From Dinoroseobacter sp. (GTDB lineage Bacteria > Pseudomonadota > Alphaproteobacteria > Rhodobacterales > Rhodobacteraceae), in the NCBI GenBank assembly GCA_017643385.1, contig JAEPNN010000011.1, positions 1 through 64,000 of the forward strand: DNA of 64,000 bases. The letters run 5' to 3'. The notes beneath the pieces are model-generated. The model ran no database searches. It was not told where the DNA came from and worked only from the letters and a program-made list of their open reading frames with translations. This document shows positions 15,980 to 24,140 of the stretch, piece by piece. Made by a program: the position numbers and the translations under genes. How positions within the stretch are numbered: position 1 is the first letter of the stretch; every line of letters begins with the position of its first letter.

Positions 15980-16396
15980 ATGAAACTGGAATTCCACCAC
16001 ATCAACTACGTCTCCGAGGACGTGGACAGGATGCATGAGTTCTATACCCAGGTGCTGGGCATGGAGGACATCCCGCAAGAGAACTTTCCAAGGACCGAAG
16101 CAACCAAGGACACGGGCTATGCAGGGAAGATAAGGTTTGCCACCGAAGGTGCGATGCAGATGCATCTGGCGGAACGCAGTTTTGAGGTCGCCTTCAAGAA
16201 CGGTCAAGTGATCAATCCGGTCGAGCGCGGCCATATCGCGTTTCGCACCGACGACTTGACCACTTTTCTAAATCGCCTTGAGAATGCAGGCATTCCTTAT
16301 TCCGACTACGGCACAACTTTTGCAGCGGAATGGCATCAGGTTTTCTTTCAAGATCCGGAAGGCAACATAATTGAAGTTCATCAGCAGGTTGCCTGA
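15980..16396 (+). CDS. VOC family protein (glyoxalase/dioxygenase superfamily)
   Basis: 138 residues. The paired beta-alpha-beta-beta-beta modules of the vicinal oxygen chelate fold are visible: LEFHHINYVSEDVDRMHEFYTQVLG at the start, GHIAFRTDDLTTF in the middle, and FFQDPEGNIIEVHQ at the end. Candidate metal ligands are His6, His of GHIAF and Glu of IIEVH. The substrate is unknown; related proteins are often annotated as glyoxalase or bleomycin-resistance-like. It is preceded by a GGGAAAAAAA ribosome site. Confidence 0.85.
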   Translation: MKLEFHHINYVSEDVDRMHEFYTQVLGMEDIPQENFPRTEATKDTGYAGKIRFATEGAMQMHLAERSFEVAFKNGQVINPVERGHIAFRTDDLTTFLNRLENAGIPYSDYGTTFAAEWHQVFFQDPEGNIIEVHQQVA

Positions 16397-16502
16397 CCCA
16401 GAACGATCAACACATGGGTTAGCTTGCGGCATGGGTTTTGTCTTGACGCCTGCGCCGTACGTGCCACTTTTCCAATGGTTGCAAGCAGAGTGATGAGCGC
16501 AC

Positions 16503-16997
16503 ATGCCGTATGAATGGACTGCCAGTGCAGAGACAAATGCTTCCAGTACCGCGCGCGTCTGGCCTCATAAGTCCATGACCCCCGAAGGCTTTAGCTGGTT
16601 CATTGGACTAACAGCTGCGTTCTTGGCAATTCCCTTGCTGGGGCTTATCGGGACGGTTGTGTTGTGGGGGCTTCTTCCGTTCCTCATCGCAGCCCTTTGC
16701 GCAGTTTGGTTCGGCATTCGACGCAACCAGCGCGATATGTCTCTATACGAAGAACTGGTCCTCAGCCGCGAACGTATCGCAATAACACGGCACAATCCGC
16801 ATGGTCCACGCCAAACCTGGGATGCAAATCCATACTGGGTCGAACTTAAGCTGCACCCAAAGGGGAAAGTAAAAAACTATCTGACACTGCGCGGATCCGA
16901 TCGCGAAGTAGAGTTGGGCGCATTTCTGAGCCCAGACGAACGACTTGCCCTCCATGGCGAACTGCAGGAGCGACTTGCACGTGTGAAGTCAGCCTGA
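16503..16997 (+). CDS. DUF2244 domain-containing membrane protein
   Basis: 164 residues. Two adjacent membrane helices (about 30-50 and 55-72) are followed by a cytoplasmic beta-rich part with LSRERIAITR, DANPYWVELKLHPKG and LTLRGSDREVELGAFLSPDER, the pattern of DUF2244 proteins. These are common in alphaproteobacteria and uncharacterised; they are sometimes found near cytochrome oxidase genes, as here. Confidence 0.87.
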   Translation: MPYEWTASAETNASSTARVWPHKSMTPEGFSWFIGLTAAFLAIPLLGLIGTVVLWGLLPFLIAALCAVWFGIRRNQRDMSLYEELVLSRERIAITRHNPHGPRQTWDANPYWVELKLHPKGKVKNYLTLRGSDREVELGAFLSPDERLALHGELQERLARVKSA

Positions 16998-16999
16998 AG

Positions 17000-17025
17000 C
17001 GGTCTTACGAAAGGCCGTAAGAGCC
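17000..17025. terminator. Hairpin between convergent DUF2244 and yqeY genes
   Basis: CGGTCTTACG (17000-17009) pairs with CGTAAGAGCCG (17015-17025) around an AAAGG loop, with one bulged base. It sits between two convergent genes and may stop transcription in both directions, although no T-run is seen. Confidence 0.5.
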
Positions 17026-17058
17026 GCGCGACCCTAAGACGGGATACGTTTTTGGGAG

Positions 17059-17517
17059 TTAGGCCAGCCGATCTTTGACCATCGGCCCCACCCGTCCAAA
17101 GTCCATCTGGCCGGTATATTTGGACTTCAGCGCGCCAATCACCTTGCCCATGTCGCGGATTGAGCTGGCAGACGTTGCTTCAATCGTGTCGGAGATCGCC
17201 GCAGCAATCTCCGCATCGCTCAATTGGCGCGGCAGGAAATCCTCGATGACCGCGATCTCCGCGATCTCACGTTCGGCCAGCTCAAGACGTCCGCCTTCTT
17301 CATAGGTGCGTGCGCTTTCCTGACGCTGCTTGACCATTTTGCCCAAAATGACAAGCACATCAGCATCACTGGCACCGTCATTCTGACCCTCGGCCCGAAG
17401 TGCAATATCGCGGTCTTTGATAGCAGCATTGATAAGGCGCAGTGTCGACAGGCGTGCCCCGTCCTTGGCCTTCATGGCAGTTTTCAAAGCTTCTGAGATT
17501 TTGGTGCGCAGGCCCAT
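17059..17517 (-). CDS. GatB/YqeY domain-containing protein
   Basis: The start is set at ATG 17517 (MGLRTKISEALKTAMKA), since upstream in-frame codons give a non-homologous extension. The 152-residue product is all YqeY domain, with TLRLINAAIKDRDI and the C-terminal GKVIGALKSKYTGQMDFGRVG segment. YqeY is related to the C-terminal tRNA-binding helical domain of GatB. Its function is unclear, possibly amidotransferase-related or tRNA-linked. It is divergent from carA, a common arrangement in Rhodobacteraceae. Confidence 0.92.
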   Translation of the reverse strand: MGLRTKISEALKTAMKAKDGARLSTLRLINAAIKDRDIALRAEGQNDGASDADVLVILGKMVKQRQESARTYEEGGRLELAEREIAEIAVIEDFLPRQLSDAEIAAAISDTIEATSASSIRDMGKVIGALKSKYTGQMDFGRVGPMVKDRLA

Positions 17518-17639
17518 TGCTGTGCGATCCCTGTAGTTGATCCAGACCATCGAACTTAATCGCGACAAAGGCTGATGACAACACATGTAGAATATCGCAA
17601 GCTATTGAAATTATTAAACTCTCAAAATTTCTACTCGAC

Positions 17640-17668
17640 TTGACCCTGTAACCGACCGCTCGTATGGT
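17640..17668 (+). promoter_or_regulatory. Putative sigma70-type promoter of carA
   Basis: TTGACC (17640-17645), a 17-base spacer and TATGGT (17663-17668) lie 30 bases before the carA ATG, leaving a leader of about 24 bases that contains the ribosome site GAGGAG. Match and spacing are good; not tested. Confidence 0.65.
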
Positions 17669-17698
17669 CCCGGCGCTTGCCAAACGAGGAGTCGCCCC

Positions 17699-18859
17699 AT
17701 GTCCAGCCCGCAGGACCGCCCAACCGCATGTCTTGTTCTGGCCGATGGCACCGTGTTCTACGGCAAAGGCTTTGGTGCTACGGGACAAGCCCAGGCCGAA
17801 CTTTGCTTTAACACGGCAATGACGGGCTATCAGGAAATCATGACTGATCCCTCCTACGCTGGACAGATCGTGACCTTCACCTTTCCGCATATCGGCAACA
17901 CGGGCGTAACCCCAGAAGACGACGAAACGGGTGATCCGGTGGCTGCAGGCATGGTAGTCAAATGGGATCCAACCGCACCTTCCAACTGGCGCTCAACAGG
18001 GGATCTTCAGTCCTGGCTCGCTTCGCGCGGGCGGATTGGTATCGGGGGCGTTGATACACGTCGCCTGACCCGCGCGATCCGGCAACAGGGCGCCCCCCAT
18101 GTCGCGCTCGCACACGATCCTGAAGGCAATTTCAACCTCGAAGCACTGGTGGCCGCAGCCCGCGAATTCCAAGGACTAGAAGGTCTGGATCTGGCCAAGG
18201 ACGTTACGTGCTCCCAGTCCTACAACTGGGATGAAATGCGATGGGCGTGGCCCGATGGCTTTCCGAAACGCGAAACGCCAGGAAGCAAGGTCGTCGCTTT
18301 GGACTTTGGGGCCAAACGCAACATCCTGCGCTGCCTTGCTTCGGCAGGCTGCGACGTCACCGTTCTGCCGGCCACAGCAACCGCAGAAGAGGTTCTGAGC
18401 CATTCTCCGGAAGGTGTGTTTCTTTCAAACGGTCCAGGCGATCCGGCTGCGACGGGCGAATATGCGGTCCCGATGATTCAAGAAATCCTGCAGACCACCG
18501 ACTTACCTATCTTCGGAATTTGCCTCGGCCATCAGATGTTGGCGTTGGCACTCGGGGCAAACACCGTCAAGATGAACCACGGGCATCACGGGGCGAACCA
18601 TCCGGTCAAGGACCTCGAAACAGGTAAGGTTGAAATCACCTCTATGAACCATGGCTTTACCGTCGACAGCCAGACCTTGCCGAAAGGCGTGAAAGAAACC
18701 CACGTCAGCCTCTTTGACGGCTCAAACTGCGGCATTCGGATGGAAGACCGACCTGTATTTTCGGTACAGTATCACCCTGAGGCCTCGCCGGGACCACAAG
18801 ACAGCTTTTACTTGTTTGAGCGCTTCGTCGCGGCAATGTCGGAGCGCATGCCCGCTTAA
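17699..18859 (+). CDS. carA: Carbamoyl-phosphate synthase small subunit
   Basis: 386 residues. The N-terminal domain includes LVLADGTVFYGKGFGA and FNTAMTGYQEIMTDPSYAGQ. The C-terminal class I glutamine amidotransferase domain has FLSNGPGDP, the nucleophile in GICLGHQM and the catalytic His-Glu in VQYHPEASPGP. It supplies ammonia from glutamine to CarB for carbamoyl phosphate, feeding pyrimidine and arginine synthesis. carB is not adjacent. A well-spaced promoter precedes it. Confidence 0.98.
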   Translation: MSSPQDRPTACLVLADGTVFYGKGFGATGQAQAELCFNTAMTGYQEIMTDPSYAGQIVTFTFPHIGNTGVTPEDDETGDPVAAGMVVKWDPTAPSNWRSTGDLQSWLASRGRIGIGGVDTRRLTRAIRQQGAPHVALAHDPEGNFNLEALVAAAREFQGLEGLDLAKDVTCSQSYNWDEMRWAWPDGFPKRETPGSKVVALDFGAKRNILRCLASAGCDVTVLPATATAEEVLSHSPEGVFLSNGPGDPAATGEYAVPMIQEILQTTDLPIFGICLGHQMLALALGANTVKMNHGHHGANHPVKDLETGKVEITSMNHGFTVDSQTLPKGVKETHVSLFDGSNCGIRMEDRPVFSVQYHPEASPGPQDSFYLFERFVAAMSERMPA

Positions 18860-18872
18860 CACTGCGTTAGGG

Positions 18873-18887
18873 TTAACTCTCAATTAA
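18873..18887 (+). promoter_or_regulatory. CtrA-type box (TTAA-N7-TTAA)
   Basis: TTAA (18873-18876), CTCTCAA and TTAA (18884-18887) exactly fit the full CtrA consensus defined in Caulobacter. It lies 52 bases before the glycosyltransferase start and 14 bases after the carA stop, a good promoter position for the downstream gene. Binding is inferred from the motif only. Confidence 0.55.
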
Positions 18888-18938
18888 GGTCAATCCTGCA
18901 CTAAACGAATGCGATGCGTGTTCGAAGGTGTTGGCTGA

Positions 18939-20738
18939 ATGAGCTATCAATTTTCCGGCGGATTTGAGGACCTGAGGTTTCCCAATCGTTTGGGGTCAAA
19001 TAAACGTCCGAAACGGCTTGCTGTCTGTCAGGACTGGGGCATTGACCACCCTTTGACACGATACGTGGGCAAGTCTGGCCTGCCGATCGTCGATCTTGAT
19101 ACATATGACTTGGACCACTCGCTTTTGGTTCGGCTTGGCGCTGATCGTTGCTTGAACGCGCGCGTATTGCCCCTAAGGCGCCCAGCAGGCGGCACAATAC
19201 TGGCCTGTGGGGAACCAGACGCACACAGGATGCTTAAAACCTGGCCCGACGATGGGTCCGTATCTGTTGCTCTTGCCGACCCCGTTATCATTGAAGAGAC
19301 CATCCTCAAGACGTACGAACGGGAACTAGTTCGCATCGCAGAAGAAAAGCGTGAGCCATCTGAAAGCTGTCGCAACATGCGCAAGGTCCATGTCGTATGG
19401 CTGATGATTGTGTTGGCGGGTGTTTTGGGATCAATTGCACTTGCCCCTGAGGCCGTTTTTTTATGTGCGACTGGCGTTGCGTTGCTGGGACTTGGAGCCT
19501 CCTGTGTTCTGAAGTTCATAGCGTTGTGCGGGTTTGTGCGACATTCACAGACCATACCGAGAAAGCCCCTCGGCGCGAACGCGCCCCGCATCACCCCGAA
19601 AATCACAATATTACTTCCTTTGCTGAACGAAGAGCGCGTTGCCGAGGACCTGATCGGCTCCATCGAAGCCCTTCACTACCCAAGACAATTTTTGGAGGTA
19701 CTTGTGCTTGTCGAAGCGAAGGACGCGCTTACAAAAGTCGCTCTTGAACGCACGATGCTCCCCAAGCATTTCCGCGTGATTGAGGTTCCAGTCGGGCGGA
19801 TCAAGACAAAGCCGCGCGCAATGAATTACGCACTCGCTTTTGCGACCGGAGATATTGTGGGTATCTATGATGCTGAGGACCAACCCGAGCACGACCAGCT
19901 TCTCAAAGTGGCAGCGCAATTTGCGGTAGCACCCGCACATGTGGCCTGCCTGCAAGGAAGACTGGATTACTTCAACGCAGATGCAAACATTATGGCGCGC
20001 TGTTTTACGCTTGATTACGCGTCCTGGTTCAGACTTTTTCTGCCTGCCCTCGTTCTGTTTGATCTTCCCGTCCCGCTTGGCGGCACCACACTCTTTATAA
20101 GGCGCTCAGTTCTAGAGAAACTTCGTGGTTGGGACGCCCATAATGTAACCGAGGATGCCGAGCTTGGCATGCACCTCTATCGAAACGGGTACCGGGTTGG
20201 ATTGCTTGACAGCACAACTTTTGAGGAGGCCAATTGCCGCGTTCTCCCCTGGATCAAACAGAGATCGCGCTGGCTGAAGGGGTATTTCATCACGTGGCTT
20301 ATGCACATGCGTCATCCGCGCAAATGCTTGTATGATATGGGCATAAAGGGATTTGTCGTGTTCCAGCTTTTGATGCCTGGGACCGTTATAAGCTGCGCTT
20401 TCGCCCCGCTTCTATGGCTCTTCTATCCCGGCCTTGCTGGACTGGATCATCCCATCTTTCGGGTCGCACCCGACGGCTTTGACCAGGCCATTATCGGGTT
20501 GCTCCTGACCGCAACGCTTTTGACGATCATCACCTTTGTTCTGGGTAGCCTGTCCAAAAAGCACAGACACTTATTGCCGTGGTCACCGTTTTTGAACTTA
20601 TATTTCCTGCTGGCAACCTTCGCGATGTGGACAGCACTTTGGGAAACGCTCCGAAAGCCCCATCATTGGCATAAGACAGAACACGGGTTCTTTGATGCCA
20701 ACGGGCGTTTTCTCAAAACGCGGAGGCGTCATTCTTGA
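18939..20738 (+). CDS. Membrane glycosyltransferase family 2 with N-terminal MshEN/GspE-like domain
   Basis: 599 residues. Residues about 25-130 resemble the N-terminal domain of type II secretion ATPases (GLPIVDLDTYDLDHSLLVRL, then RPAGGTILACGEPD), a fold that in MshE binds c-di-GMP. Two membrane helices (about 152-200) follow, then a processive GT-2 domain: ITILLPLLNEE, YDAEDQPE (311-317) as the DxD-like site, TEDAELGMHL and QRSRWLKGY. Three further helices close the protein. This is the bacterial cellulose-synthase-like layout for an exopolysaccharide polymerase. The sugar is unknown. A CtrA-type box precedes it. Its 3' end overlaps the convergent gntR gene by 26 bases. Confidence 0.88.
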   Translation: MSYQFSGGFEDLRFPNRLGSNKRPKRLAVCQDWGIDHPLTRYVGKSGLPIVDLDTYDLDHSLLVRLGADRCLNARVLPLRRPAGGTILACGEPDAHRMLKTWPDDGSVSVALADPVIIEETILKTYERELVRIAEEKREPSESCRNMRKVHVVWLMIVLAGVLGSIALAPEAVFLCATGVALLGLGASCVLKFIALCGFVRHSQTIPRKPLGANAPRITPKITILLPLLNEERVAEDLIGSIEALHYPRQFLEVLVLVEAKDALTKVALERTMLPKHFRVIEVPVGRIKTKPRAMNYALAFATGDIVGIYDAEDQPEHDQLLKVAAQFAVAPAHVACLQGRLDYFNADANIMARCFTLDYASWFRLFLPALVLFDLPVPLGGTTLFIRRSVLEKLRGWDAHNVTEDAELGMHLYRNGYRVGLLDSTTFEEANCRVLPWIKQRSRWLKGYFITWLMHMRHPRKCLYDMGIKGFVVFQLLMPGTVISCAFAPLLWLFYPGLAGLDHPIFRVAPDGFDQAIIGLLLTATLLTIITFVLGSLSKKHRHLLPWSPFLNLYFLLATFAMWTALWETLRKPHHWHKTEHGFFDANGRFLKTRRRHS

Positions 20739-21354
20739 GACGTGCCTCAAACGCAAGCGAAATATGAGCACGAAGCGCGTCAGTCGCGGCTTGTTCATCC
20801 CGTTCCGCGATTGCTTCGACGATACGTGCGTGCTCTTCCAGCGCCTTATCACCCCGCCCATCAATGGCGAGCGAGGTTGTTGCCATCAACGCCATTGACC
20901 TGTGCACCAGGTCGAGTTGCTGAACGAGGAAGCGGTTGTGCGAGGCAAGATGGATTTGCTTGTGAAACCGACGGTTTGCGCGTGACAAAGCCTGCGGGTC
21001 GTCAACAAGTGCGCGGTCCTCCTCTACCATTTCGTTGAGAACCCTGATCTCTTCGTCCGCGGCGTGGCGGGCTGCCAGACGCGCGGCGAGGCCTTCTAAC
21101 TCCGTTCGCACAGCATAAAGCTCTGCCATTTGTGAGTGATCAAGCGACGCAACGATCAGAGACCGACCGTCTCGGCTGAGAAGGCTCTGCGTTTCAAGCC
21201 GTTGCAGCGCTTCGCGAATGGGTGTTCGTGACACGCCAAAGCGGTCAGCCAAATCGCTCTCCACCAGACGATCACCCGGGCGAAACTCGCCGACATCAAT
21301 GGCCCCGAGGATCATGTCATAGGCGTCTTTAGGAGGTGTGCGTTGGGATGGCAT
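20713..21354 (-). CDS. GntR family transcriptional regulator (FCD/FadR subfamily)
   Basis: 213 residues. An N-terminal winged helix (DAYDMILGAIDVGEFRPGDRL, then DRFGVSRTPIREALQRLE) is joined to an all-helical FCD effector domain (about 80-205) with RRFHKQIHLASHNRFL and HARIVEAIAERD metal/ligand positions. FCD regulators usually repress catabolic genes and respond to small organic acids. It is divergent from the UbiH-type hydroxylase gene; the intergenic region contains the AT-rich TGGTATGCAAATGTATTGC segment, a possible operator. Its target is unknown. Confidence 0.93.
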   Translation of the reverse strand: MPSQRTPPKDAYDMILGAIDVGEFRPGDRLVESDLADRFGVSRTPIREALQRLETQSLLSRDGRSLIVASLDHSQMAELYAVRTELEGLAARLAARHAADEEIRVLNEMVEEDRALVDDPQALSRANRRFHKQIHLASHNRFLVQQLDLVHRSMALMATTSLAIDGRGDKALEEHARIVEAIAERDEQAATDALRAHISLAFEARLKNDASAF

Positions 21355-21487
21355 GTCGTTACTTTCGCTTTGGTATGCAAATGTATTGCTTTGTTTCGCA
21401 ACAAGGCAAGCCCGATGATCAAAAGGTTTTCTTGCATGATTTTAGCGCCTTAGGTGCAATCGCCATTTAAAAGTATCCCTGGGGCTA

Positions 21488-21509
21488 GGTGTCGCTTGGA
21501 CGCGACACC
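21488..21509. repeat. Inverted repeat upstream of the UbiH-type gene
   Basis: GGTGTCGC (21488-21495) and GCGACACC (21502-21509) form a perfect 8-bp inverted repeat with a 6-base centre, 24 bases before the chosen start. It may be an operator or a leader hairpin affecting translation initiation. Confidence 0.5.
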
Positions 21510-21533
21510 GACGTGAAGCTAGCTATACATCAC

Positions 21534-22724
21534 ATGGCAGAGACAACTGACATATTGATCGCAGGCGGTGGACCCGCCGGTTTGGCAGCGGCAGCCATCT
21601 TTGGGGCCGCGGGCTTTGGTGTTGTTTGTGTTGACCCAACCGCACCTGTTACGGAGGAAACTGCGGAGGGAGCAGATATACGGACCACGGCGATCCTGCA
21701 GCCCGGTCGTGAGTTGCTTGTGCAAGCCGGGGCTTGGCAACATCTGGAAAAGCATGCCACCGCTCTTCAGGTTATGCAGATCATGGACGCAAGCAGCGAC
21801 GGCTCGGTTCTGAAGGCCTTTGATGCTGCGGACCTTGGGGAAATGCCCTTTGGCTGGAACCTTCCGAATTGGTTATTGCGACGTGAATTACTCAAAAGTC
21901 TCAACAACTTGACGAATGTGTCTTTCCGCCCCGGCGTTGGGTTTTCGGGCTATGTGCCCCGCATGCGAGAAGCACGCGTGCGGCTGAGCGATGGCACCTC
22001 GGTAAGCGCGAAGTTAGTGATTGGAGCAGACGGACGATCTAGTGCTGTCCGCGAAGCTGCAGGAATAGACGTTAAAACAACACGTTATGGGCAGAAGGCG
22101 CTCGCATTCGCGGTGACCCACCCTATTCCGCACGATAATGTATCAACTGAAATCCACCGCTCCGGCGGTCCGTTTACCTTCGTTCCGTTGCCAGACCTGA
22201 ATGGCAAACCACGATCGGCCGTCGTGTGGATGGAGCGGAGCGCTGAGGCAGAACGTATTGGAAAGCTTGAAGAAAAATCGTTCAATGCAGAAGCCACTGA
22301 ACGATCTGCGGGGTTTCTGGGACCGCTGGAACTGGCAGGTCGCCGCTCGCTTTGGCCGATGATGAGCCAGATTGCAGAGAGGTTTGACGGACCGCGTGTC
22401 GCGCTGATGGCTGAGGCCGCACATGTCGTGCCCCCAATTGGAGCGCAAGGATTGAACATGAGCCTCGCCGATTTGCGATGCCTTCTAGAACTGTCTGAAA
22501 TCCAAAGAGAAAATCTTGGCTCTCCGGAAATGCTGTCAGAGTACACGCGCGCACGGTGGACGGATGCACAAGCCCGCGTGATCGGTATTGATGCCCTGAA
22601 CCGGACGTCCATGGCGGGTCATCCGGTGATGCAGGCCTTGCGCAAGCAGGGGGTTGCAGCCCTGCACGATGTGGCACCTTTGCGAAAGCTCGCGATGCGC
22701 ATGGGGCTTGGGGCAAACGCCTGA
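21534..22724 (+). CDS. UbiH/UbiF/COQ6-family FAD-dependent hydroxylase
   Basis: The start is set at ATG 21534 because MAETTDILIAGGGPAGL places the FAD-binding GxGxxG at the usual distance from the N terminus; 396 residues. A second FAD motif, IGADGRSSAVREAAG, and AEAAHVVPPIGAQGLNMSLAD complete the p-hydroxybenzoate-hydroxylase fold. These enzymes hydroxylate the ubiquinone ring; Rhodobacteraceae typically carry more than one. No other ubi genes are nearby, so the ring position cannot be assigned. The usual GD before AAH in the last FAD motif is AE here. Confidence 0.9.
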   Translation: MAETTDILIAGGGPAGLAAAAIFGAAGFGVVCVDPTAPVTEETAEGADIRTTAILQPGRELLVQAGAWQHLEKHATALQVMQIMDASSDGSVLKAFDAADLGEMPFGWNLPNWLLRRELLKSLNNLTNVSFRPGVGFSGYVPRMREARVRLSDGTSVSAKLVIGADGRSSAVREAAGIDVKTTRYGQKALAFAVTHPIPHDNVSTEIHRSGGPFTFVPLPDLNGKPRSAVVWMERSAEAERIGKLEEKSFNAEATERSAGFLGPLELAGRRSLWPMMSQIAERFDGPRVALMAEAAHVVPPIGAQGLNMSLADLRCLLELSEIQRENLGSPEMLSEYTRARWTDAQARVIGIDALNRTSMAGHPVMQALRKQGVAALHDVAPLRKLAMRMGLGANA

Positions 22725-22776
22725 TTTTGACAGGTCTTGAACTTGTTTCACACATGTTTTGACAGGTGTTGAACTG
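22725..22776 (+). repeat. Pair of 20-bp imperfect direct repeats after the UbiH-type gene
   Basis: TTTTGACAGGTCTTGAACTT (22725-22744) and TTTTGACAGGTGTTGAACTG (22757-22776) match at 18 of 20 positions and start 32 bases apart, close to three helical turns. The first copy begins at the last base-pairs of the stop region of the upstream gene. They lie about 170 bases before the gloA-like gene and could be regulator sites or tandem promoter elements (each holds a TTGACA core). Confidence 0.6.
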
Positions 22777-22945
22777 AGTTTACAGATCTTGTGTGCACCG
22801 GGCAGGCGTAACAGGCACCTCTCTTCTACGCTTCATCTTTGGTTCCCCGCACACGCGACGTCCGTCCAACAAAAAAGTGCATGTAGTAGCGGCGTAATAC
22901 CACTCCTCGGCTGATCCCTGATACGCATCGGCCAGAGGAGGACAC

Positions 22946-23341
22946 ATGACCAAACTTGTACACAGCATGATCAGGGTTCTGAACGAGACAACGTCCGTAC
23001 AGTTCTATCATGACACCTTTGGACTGGAGGTGGTCGATCGCCTGGACTTTGAGAGCTTCACGCTCATCTACATGGCGCTGCCGACCTCTACCTTCGAACT
23101 TGAACTCACCGTCAACAAGGGGCGCGATGAGCCTTACGATCTTGGCGATGGCTACGGCCATATCGCCCTTGTCGTAGATGACCTTGAAGCCGCGCGCGAC
23201 ATAGCCATCAAAGCCGGTTCCGAGCCCGGCAAGATCGTGGACTTCCGTCCCGGTGGAGACAGCGTCGCGAAGTTCTTCTTCATCAAAGACCCCGACGGAT
23301 ACCAGATCGAAGTGATCGAAAAAGGCGGGCGATTTGCCTGA
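22946..23341 (+). CDS. VOC family protein, glyoxalase I (lactoylglutathione lyase)-like
   Basis: 131 residues, close in length and pattern to GloA. The ribosome site AGAGGAGGA is strong. The four metal-ligand positions of glyoxalase I are occupied: His in LVHSMIRV, Glu in FELELT, His in GHIALVVDD and Glu in YQIEVIEK. GloA isomerises the hemithioacetal of methylglyoxal and glutathione to lactoylglutathione. It is the first of three same-strand genes with a muconolactone-isomerase-like protein and an RHH protein, so a different aromatic or organic-acid substrate remains possible. Confidence 0.85.
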   Translation: MTKLVHSMIRVLNETTSVQFYHDTFGLEVVDRLDFESFTLIYMALPTSTFELELTVNKGRDEPYDLGDGYGHIALVVDDLEAARDIAIKAGSEPGKIVDFRPGGDSVAKFFFIKDPDGYQIEVIEKGGRFA

Positions 23342-23371
23342 CCAATCCAACCAAATTGAAAGGGAGGTACT

Positions 23372-23686
23372 ATGCTATACAAACTGGATTTCACCGTTGA
23401 GTACGACGATACCATGGCACAGCAAGGTCTGTTGGGCGTTTGGGCTGAAGAGGCAAATGCCGCTTTGGGCGCAAAATCGGCAGGCGTCGTCGTCGATCTT
23501 TGGAAAGTTGTCGGCGAGCGCAAGGTGCTCGTGATCGCAGATGTCGAAACCCCCGACGATTTGGACCGCATCCTTTTCGATCTTCCGATCATGCAAAAGA
23601 TGGGGCACCTTGTTCAGGTGGATGTAAAATCACTTCGCCGCTACGAAGATTTCGCAGACGATGTAAAAGAGCGCATCGGGCGCTGA
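23372..23686 (+). CDS. Muconolactone delta-isomerase family protein
   Basis: 104 residues, a single ferredoxin-like alpha/beta barrel domain of the MIase superfamily (MLYKLDFTVEYDD opening, WKVVGERKVLVIADVE centre, LDRILFDLPIMQKM ending). True muconolactone isomerase acts in the beta-ketoadipate pathway, but no catechol-branch genes are here, so the substrate is unknown and it might instead be a dimeric stress-type protein. It starts 30 bases after the gloA-like stop with an AGGGAGG ribosome site, which argues for co-transcription. Confidence 0.83.
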   Translation: MLYKLDFTVEYDDTMAQQGLLGVWAEEANAALGAKSAGVVVDLWKVVGERKVLVIADVETPDDLDRILFDLPIMQKMGHLVQVDVKSLRRYEDFADDVKERIGR

Positions 23687-23707
23687 TCGGCAGAAGGGCA
23701 GGTTCAA

Positions 23708-24079
23708 ATGTGCCAGTTATTCATTGATGCAGACCCGGCGCTTTGGACGTCTCATACCCGTTCGTTCCGAATGGATGGGATGGTGACAAGCGTTCGGCTG
23801 GAAGAAATGTTCTGGCGCACGCTTGAAACAATTGGGGCGCGGGACGATTTGACCGTCCCGCAGCTCTTGCACAGGCTTTACAATGAAAGCCTCGACGCAG
23901 GCCATGATGTGGGGAATTTCACATCGTTCTTGCGCGTCTGTTGTTTGCGGTTTCTGGACCTTCAGTTGCGCGGTCTCATCCCGATGGAAGACCGCGTCAA
24001 GCTTTCGCAGCTTCCTGCCACCGATATCTTGACGCTTGAAACTCTTGAGCGCGCGAAGGCCAAGCCAAGACTGTCTTAA
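23708..24079 (+). CDS. Ribbon-helix-helix domain-containing protein
   Basis: 123 residues. The SHTRSFRMDGMVTSVRLEEMFWRTLE segment is the beta-strand plus helix of an RHH_4-type domain, continued by DLTVPQLLHRLYNES and SFLRVCCLRFLDLQL. Such proteins are widespread in alphaproteobacteria and are thought to bind DNA as dimers, without known targets. It lies 21 bases after the MIase-like gene, so it may regulate that cassette (inference). Confidence 0.82.
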   Translation: MCQLFIDADPALWTSHTRSFRMDGMVTSVRLEEMFWRTLETIGARDDLTVPQLLHRLYNESLDAGHDVGNFTSFLRVCCLRFLDLQLRGLIPMEDRVKLSQLPATDILTLETLERAKAKPRLS

Positions 24080-24140
24080 AGGGTCTTCGGAAAACTAAAC
24101 CGGCAAAATCGAGTTCAGCAAACCGATCTTTCCAGGCGCC

